This document shows positions 58,336 through 64,000 of a stretch of 64,000 nt of DNA, one piece after another; the stretch's first letter is position 1, and each line of letters opens with the position of its first letter. The notes beneath the pieces were generated by a model. That model did no database searches, was not told the origin of the DNA, and was given only the letters and a program-made list of their open reading frames with translations. Made by a program: the position numbers and the translations under genes. The DNA lies in contig OY986438.1 of NCBI GenBank assembly GCA_963920525.1, positions 180,978,388-181,042,387 on the forward strand, written 5' to 3'. The stretch is from Dichetophora obliterata. Its lineage: Eukaryota > Arthropoda > Insecta > Diptera > Sciomyzidae.

Positions 58336-59331
58336 CAAGAAGTTATGCTGATCAAGAATATATATGCTTTTCTATACCTGCCAAGCCTAATTATTGGCGT
58401 AACAAACGGAATGAAAAAGTTAATTTACTCCAAAGGTATTTTTTATACGTGGGTGTTATATATTCTATACGAGGGGGTTAATGCTGTGATACTGATAGGT
58501 TGTACGGGTAAATTTCTTAAGGTTTCGGAAAATAATGTATTATGTTTTTTGTAAGGAAGACACAAAGAGGTGGTTGTCAACGTAGTAGAGGTTCCTATCC
58601 GAGGCTGGGTTTCTTTTTATTGGGTGGATAAGTTTGTGTGGCGTTAAAAGGCCAAAATCAAACATACCTAGATTTTATTTAAAGCTATTGAATAGATTTT
58701 CAACTGATCAAAATTGAAATGAAATTAATTTTGGCCTTTTTGCAATATACGCGCAACGACGATATAATGTTAGCATATTTAATTTCATACCCAAATTTAT
58801 TTTAAATATACAGGAGTAAGAATATTTCTTGATTTTCAGTTGAAAAATGCTTGAACAAAAATCTTTCATTACCAGTTTCCAATTTCTTATTACATTTTTG
58901 TGTAAATTTTTAAAAATAAAAAAATTTCCGACCAACAGTTTAGAAATCTTTTTTTTAACTGTAAGAAATCATTCCAGTATCACTTTGATATTGAATATAT
59001 TAATTCATAGTTTTAGCTGTGAAATTATAAAAGATTATTCGTCAGTATGACAGCTTCATAGCTATTAGCCGATAGGTGGCGCTAAATACCTCACATATTT
59101 TTAGGCATATGCTGAAATTAAGAAGAGAAAAATCAACATAACAACAACAATTAATTATATGCAAAATTTAACTCGCCATAACTTAAAAAATAGATATTTA
59201 AACTTAAAAAATAAAAAGTCCAGTTTGCACATCTACAGGTCTAAACCTACCAAACCATACTAAATTTATTAAGATTGGACTTGTAATTAAAAAGTAATAT
59301 ATAGGATAAGCAAAACTTATTCGCAGCTTAC
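58336..59331. other. No recognised gene
   Basis: AT-rich; TATAGACTC-free tail of the preceding repeat followed by sequence I cannot classify. Confidence 0.35.
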
Positions 59332-59430
59332 CTCCAAATCAAGTATATCCAGAGGCCGTTCACCATCCGAAACTTGTAACCCCTCCTTATGTTTCTTAAA
59401 TTCCAGACGGCGTAATCCGACCACAGGTTG
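59332..59430 (-). CDS. Candidate exon of a second gene (weak)
   Basis: On the minus strand an open stretch reads VVGLRRLEFKKHKEGLQ then VSDGERPLDILDLE and ends at a strong donor, GATTTGGAG/GTAAGCT. A possible acceptor, AATTTAAG, lies before AAACAT, giving KHKEGLQVSDGERPLDILDLE. Base composition is more balanced than in the flanks. Against it: a second frame is also open and no homologue comes to mind. It lies upstream of the host promoter, so it would belong to another gene. Confidence 0.3.
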
Positions 59431-59689
59431 TTATGGCCTCATAAGTACCATCAGGTGGGTGTCAATTAGGGGAAAAGGGCTAAGTCAAAAAGGTAGGATA
59501 AAGAAAAATTTACAAGAGCTTAAACAATCGACCCATCTAGGAGTCAGTTACGATTAAAAAAAAAATTATTTTGTGATGGTACCACGGAAGAGAGTTAGAC
59601 AGAGGTTGGGTAAGTTTGGAAAAAATGTTGGGGGTGAAAATAATAGGAACTGGTAATACTATACAATCTATCTATACACAGTAGGAAAA

Positions 59690-60380
59690 TCAACTAATTT
59701 AAAAGTAGTTGAAAAAGTAGTTTTTTGTCAACCACAACTAGTTGAAATTCTGACTTTTTTTCATAGAACGAACTAATATATTTTGTATGGTGATGTCCGC
59801 TAAATAAGTCAATTTGACTTGTTAAATTAGTTGGATTTAAATTATTTTTTCAACTACTTTAAAATAAATCAATTGAAAACCGCATATATTTTCAAATACT
59901 TATTAAGTTAATTAAATTTAAATTATTTTTTTAATTACTTTAAAATAAATCAATTGAAAACAAGTTTATATTCCACTTACTGAAGATGAATTTAAAAGCA
60001 TAAATATTTGAAATTTCTATGCATCAAAGAGATAATTTATTTTATTGTTTTGAAAAAAAAATACATAAATTCATATTAGTGAAAGCCTAAAGTTAATAAT
60101 ATTTGATAAAATAGCATGGTTAAATATATATTAACTTGTAATCTGATAAAAATTTGCAATAAAAACATGTCAAAATCAGAGTAGTCGCCGAATTAATATA
60201 ATTCAATGTAATTTTTAAGCCACTTGTTTTGAAGTAGTTTTTCAATTACTTCATAATAATGCAATAACAACTATTCAAAATTGAAGTGAATGCCGCCTTA
60301 ATATAATTCAAAGTAGTTAATAAACTAGTTTATTTTAAACTAGTTTTTTTATTTAGTTGTTTTTAAAAACAAGTTAGTTT
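59690..60380. repeat. AACTAGTT/AATTAGTTGG subrepeat element
   Basis: CAACTAATTTAAAAGTAGTTG begins and TAGTTTATTTTAAACTAG ends a 690-bp block. It is dominated by AAATTATTTTTTCAACTACT, TTTAAAATAAATCAATTGAA (59850 and 59940) and related strings in both orientations. The ends are palindromic. Confidence 0.65.
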
Positions 60381-60389
60381 GTTCCTATA

Positions 60390-62165
60390 GGGTATATATA
60401 AAAATGGATGTATGTATGTGGATAGGTGGGTATATCACGTATAGACTGCAAAACCGCTGAACAGATCTTTATGAAATTTTCAGGGAAATTGAAGCCACAT
60501 CTTGAGAGTGTTTCTGTGAGGTTTGCTAACGATTGGACAAGGCGCTGGGTACCTCCCATACAAGCCAAATTTTGTGCTATCGACCACAAACCAGAAAAGG
60601 GGTATATATCAGACGGTTTTGATCGTAAAAGACTAAAATTTAGTGGTTTTGTTCCGATGGTTACTGTACAAAAAATGGGCGTGGTCGCAATATATATACA
60701 CTCACTTTTTTGAAATCATGGCAATTCCGGAGTTCTACACATTTTTATAGTGAAACTTGCTGTGTAGGTGCTCCAAGAGGCGGTCACTATATATAAATGT
60801 TTTCACACCCACTTTTACCGCCCACAAATCAATATCTATATACATAAAAAGCAAAACGATGTGTGTCTTTGTGTGTGATGCCCATAGACTCCAAAACTAC
60901 TAGACCGATTGACCAGAAATTTCGGCAGTCGATTTGTTTCAGGTACGAGATGGTTAACGGAAAAAAGTTGCCACACCCCCTTTTACCGTTCCCAAATCAA
61001 TAAAAAATGCTATATTTAAGTCGGTTTGGGTCGTATAAGGCTTAAATTTAGTAATTTAGTTTGTATGGTTACTTTAGGCAATTGTACTAAAACTGGGTTT
61101 CCACGCCCCTTTTACCGCCCACAAATCGATGAAAATGCTTTATTTCAGACGGTTTTGATCGTATAAAATTTAAATTTGGTAATTTAGTTTGTATGGTTAC
61201 TGTAGGCAATTACTAAAAATGGGTTTCCACGCCCCTTTTTACCGCCCACAATCAATAGAAATGCTATATTTCAGACGTTTTTTTATCATATTAGGCTTAA
61301 ATATGATAATTTAGTTTGTATGGTAACTGTCGGTAAAAATGTGTGTCCAAGTCTCCTTCTACCGCCCACAAACCAATGAAAATGTTTTATTTAATACGTT
61401 TTTGGTCGCATAAGACTTAAATTTGGTAATTTGGTTTGTGCAGTTACTGTCAGACTGTACAAAAAATTTGTCTCCACGCCCCATTTTTCCGCCCACAAAT
61501 CAGTGAAAATGCTATATTTCAAGCAGTTTTGTCCGTAAAAGACTAACATTTGGTACTTAAGTTTGTATGGCTACTTTCGGCATCTGTACTAAAAATAGGC
61601 GTTATCACTATATAAGCCCCACCCACTTTTTGAGAAATCATTAAAATTGACTAGTGGGTCGATTGAGCTAAAATTTTGGCTTAGTTTACATGGTTACTAT
61701 ACGCAACTGTACTATTGGTGTCCACGCCCCCCTTTTACCAGCCACAAACCAATGAAAATGTTTTATTTCAACGGTTGGGATCATATAAGACAAAAAGTTA
61801 GTAATTAAGATCATATGGTTAATCTCGGCAAGTGCCCAAAAAATGGGCCTGTCCCACTTTAGTTAAACTCACTTTTTGGGTGGTCAGCGTGGAGCAAAGT
61901 GCGCTAAGCTTAAGCTAAATTGAGCTGAAATTGGGAATAATTTTGCCGCACCCATTTTTACTGCTTACCTAACAACAAAAATGCTATATTTCACACGGTT
62001 TTGATCGTATTAGATCGTATTTGGTAATTTAGTTCATATGGCTACTTTCGGCAGCTATACTGAAAATGATGAATATATTTGGCTTTTCTTGACATTTTCG
62101 TAAATATCAGTAAGGTGGTCTGTGGCAGAACAACGTCTGCCGGGGAATACTAGTGTAGTATATAA
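60390..62165. repeat. Element with array of 124-bp units (CCACGCCCC...)
   Basis: It opens GGGTATATATAAAAATGGAT and GACTGCAAAACCGCTGAAC, closes AACGTCTGCCGGGGAATACT. Between them CCACGCCCCTTTTACCGCCC-type phrases recur at about 60969, 61101, 61227, 61349, 61473, 61721 and 61950 (period about 124, one unit lost). Each is followed by AAAATGCTATATTTCAGACG and TTTAGTTTGTATGGTTACT. Opening and closing phrases of this kind are widespread in insect repeats. No protein; the 95-codon frame at 60426-60713 is accidental. Confidence 0.75.
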
Positions 62166-62627
62166 TGAGATTTGAAATATTTTCATCAAATTTTTACGAA
62201 ATAAGGACCCTTTAGGGTCGATGCGGCAATGGTTATCCCCTCCGATTGATATCAAACTTTGGCTTAATCGTTTTTTTTACAGATCCTAGCCTAATGGGCC
62301 CATACAAAGGTATCAATATAAATAAAGTACACCAGACAACTATCTATAAAATATTAAGTATTTGTTTGAAAAAAAATTAAATAAACAGTAGGTATAAATT
62401 GAAGACTTCCCATCGTTTTGGTTGATTCTTGAAAAAATTACTTCAAAAATTTCAAGATCCGAGATTGATAACAACTTTGGTTTCTTTATTCATTTATCAC
62501 ACATACTATACTCTTAGAAGATAGAAGGAGATCTTAGAAGATCTCACTTACTTATCTCTCAATTTTGTCTTACGTGTCAAGAAACTTGAACAGATTTGCT
62601 TAATGAAGCAATTGACCTAAAAATTAC
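62166..62627. other. No recognised feature
   Basis: Mixed AT-rich sequence. A short near-duplication, CTTAGAAGATAGAAGGAGAT and CTTAGAAGATCTCACTTACT, lies near 62513-62550. Confidence 0.35.
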
Positions 62628-62718
62628 CTTGAACGTTCCGCATAATTTCTTCAATTTCATTAATTTCCTGTAGCTTTTTTTCCCTATTGCAGTATTTTCT
62701 ACTAATTCTACCAATCAT
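62628..62718 (-). CDS. Candidate first exon, coiled-coil-like (weak)
   Basis: An ATG at 62718, preceded in frame by TGA, opens MIGRISRKYCNREKK and LQEINEIEEIMRNVQ before a donor CAAG/GTAATT (phase 1). The repeated hydrophobic and acidic pattern could form a coiled coil. An alternative is that only the part after GCTACAG is an internal exon. There is no recognised homologue, and 30 codons can arise by chance in AT-rich DNA. Confidence 0.3.
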
Positions 62719-63701
62719 GTAAAACGTACAGCATCAAAGCAATCGTATAACCTTACGTTTATTTGAATTAAATTGCCTTCAAACATGCTATCTTGTAAAA
62801 CGATTACTATAACATCTACCAAACTAAGAGCTTAGAAATATAATGAGCTCAAAGAAAAAACAAAAATTAAACAAAAACATCAAACAACAAAATGCAATAC
62901 ATAATCTTTTCAGTAAAATGTTATAATTATGTTGAATAATGTCAAAAATTATAGCTATTATATAACAGCGGGGCAAACAACACTAACCGAGGGCTTACAA
63001 ACAGATTACAAAAGACGACAAAAACCAAAGCAAAAAGCAGTAGATGCTACTTAATTAAAACGCCTTAATTACGATTTGTTTTTCTATTTTGTTGGCTTGA
63101 TTTGTTTGTTTTAATTTTGTATGTGTAGGTAGTTATGTAGCTAAATTTTTTGGCTGTTTTTTTTAACAGTCACAAAACGTCTACGAAGCCATCTTTGAGG
63201 CTTCAAGACAATCGAAGATTTTGTTAGTCGCAGTCTGAATGGCTATCATTCATTAGACAGAGAGATGACCTGTAATCAGTGAAAATGGTTTGCATCAGTG
63301 ATGTGATATGACGAGATTTCGCCCTTTTAGTGAAATTTTTTAATCCTAAAAGGGCAAGAGGGATTTTAGGTATTTTGGCAGAATTTATCAATGCGTTCCT
63401 GTTTACAATACTTTATTACATTTGATCGAGCATGGCTGCTACAACATTGATGACATCCACGTTACACAGTAAGCGACTAAGGGAGTATGTATTGTGCTTA
63501 TGAATACAAAAAATTTAGCAAAACTTCTCTGTCTTCCAAAAACACAATGCAAACGAAAGAGAACACACTGAAAAGAAACAAGCGAAATCATATGACGGCC
63601 AAAAATATTTTCACAATAAGTTCTACGATACATAAAAACAATAATAAAGAAAAAATTGATTATTTCAGTTCATAGGTAAAAACCTTTTTTTACCTATCTT
63701 C
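62719..63701. other. No recognised gene; small hairpin
   Basis: GCCCTTTTAG and CTAAAAGGGC (about 63321 and 63346) form a 10-bp hairpin stem. The rest is AT-rich without recognised features. Confidence 0.35.
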
Positions 63702-63948
63702 TATTGATAAATTGTGTTGTGTGTGTTATTAAAGGTTTGAACAGAAATGATCGAGAACTGGACCTACGAGTCTTATGCCTACTCCGAACGGCTTATGCTC
63801 TCAAGAAAATGAACATGGCAGTTTTTACTCTCTGAGGTTTGCCAGAAATACTAATTCAATTGAAAAATCTGTCTGAGCTAGGAATTGAACCGGGCTGCCA
63901 CGGTTCTTTAGATTACCAGTCACGCACCAAGTAGACTACGGCCGCCAC
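63702..63948 (-). mobile_element. tRNA-headed SINE-like repeat, copy 2
   Basis: Same layout and strand as 36683-36955: a head with CGTAGTCTACTTGGTGCGTG and GGTTCAATTCC, then AGAGAGTAAAAACTGCC, GCATAAGCCGTTCGGAG and CACACAACACAATT. It differs by several small indels. It carries a decayed A box (GTAGTCTACTTGG). Confidence 0.65.
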
Positions 63949-64000
63949 ACTATGTGAGGATGTTTTATAAAAATTTTTTGATAATTTATTGTGATCTATT

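Overview
This is an AT-rich (roughly two-thirds A+T) window of an insect nuclear genome, most likely a higher fly (Brachycera, tephritid-like). The clues are one host gene with a TATA-less Inr/MTE/DPE promoter, long CAA and TTG runs around that promoter, a ribosomal protein S21 pseudogene very close to the Drosophila protein, and a decayed DD41D mariner of the 'rosa' type first described in tephritids. The taxon is inferred. There are no operons and no complete single-exon gene.

The anchor is a host gene on the minus strand. The predicted start site is at 49610, the 5' UTR runs 49610-49166, coding exon 1 is 49165-49070, a 27.3 kb intron follows, and coding exon 2 is 21740-21552. Both exons are phase 0 and fit together. 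Together they encode the first 95 residues of what looks like a type II membrane protein: a cytoplasmic tail with a PPxY motif built across the splice junction, then one membrane helix. The rest of the gene lies beyond the left edge or in exons I could not see. I did not recognise the gene. Two weak candidate exons of a second minus-strand gene lie at 59332-59430 and 62628-62718.

Nearly everything else is transposon debris. Autonomous remnants, all broken: a LINE reverse transcriptase (5231-6383), a piggyBac-type C-terminus (6415-7098), a DD41D mariner with both ends (13791-15096), a second LINE on the minus strand in two pieces (19390-18830 and 16330-15690) separated by two insertions, and an N-terminal mariner fragment (28801-27790) carrying a near-identical 392 bp tandem duplication. 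Non-autonomous elements dominate. Several are foldbacks with very long inverted arms (493-1373, 3413-4335, 17341-18642, 34930-36068). Others are a CCCAGTGGG-ended family with four copies, a TTAA-flanked piggyBac-like MITE (51015-51304), a CACGGTTAAAAAT-ended family, and several tandem subrepeat arrays.

Three patterns link otherwise separate repeats. First, tRNA-like modules with pol III A and B boxes recur about ten times, both inside inverted-repeat elements and at the head of a SINE-like repeat. Second, a CGGCCG-rich repeat family spans 39-57 kb as arrays in opposite orientations, and the host promoter and first exon lie in the 3.7 kb island between the two largest. Third, tandem arrays and repeat pairs supply 'empty sites' that date nested insertions directly.
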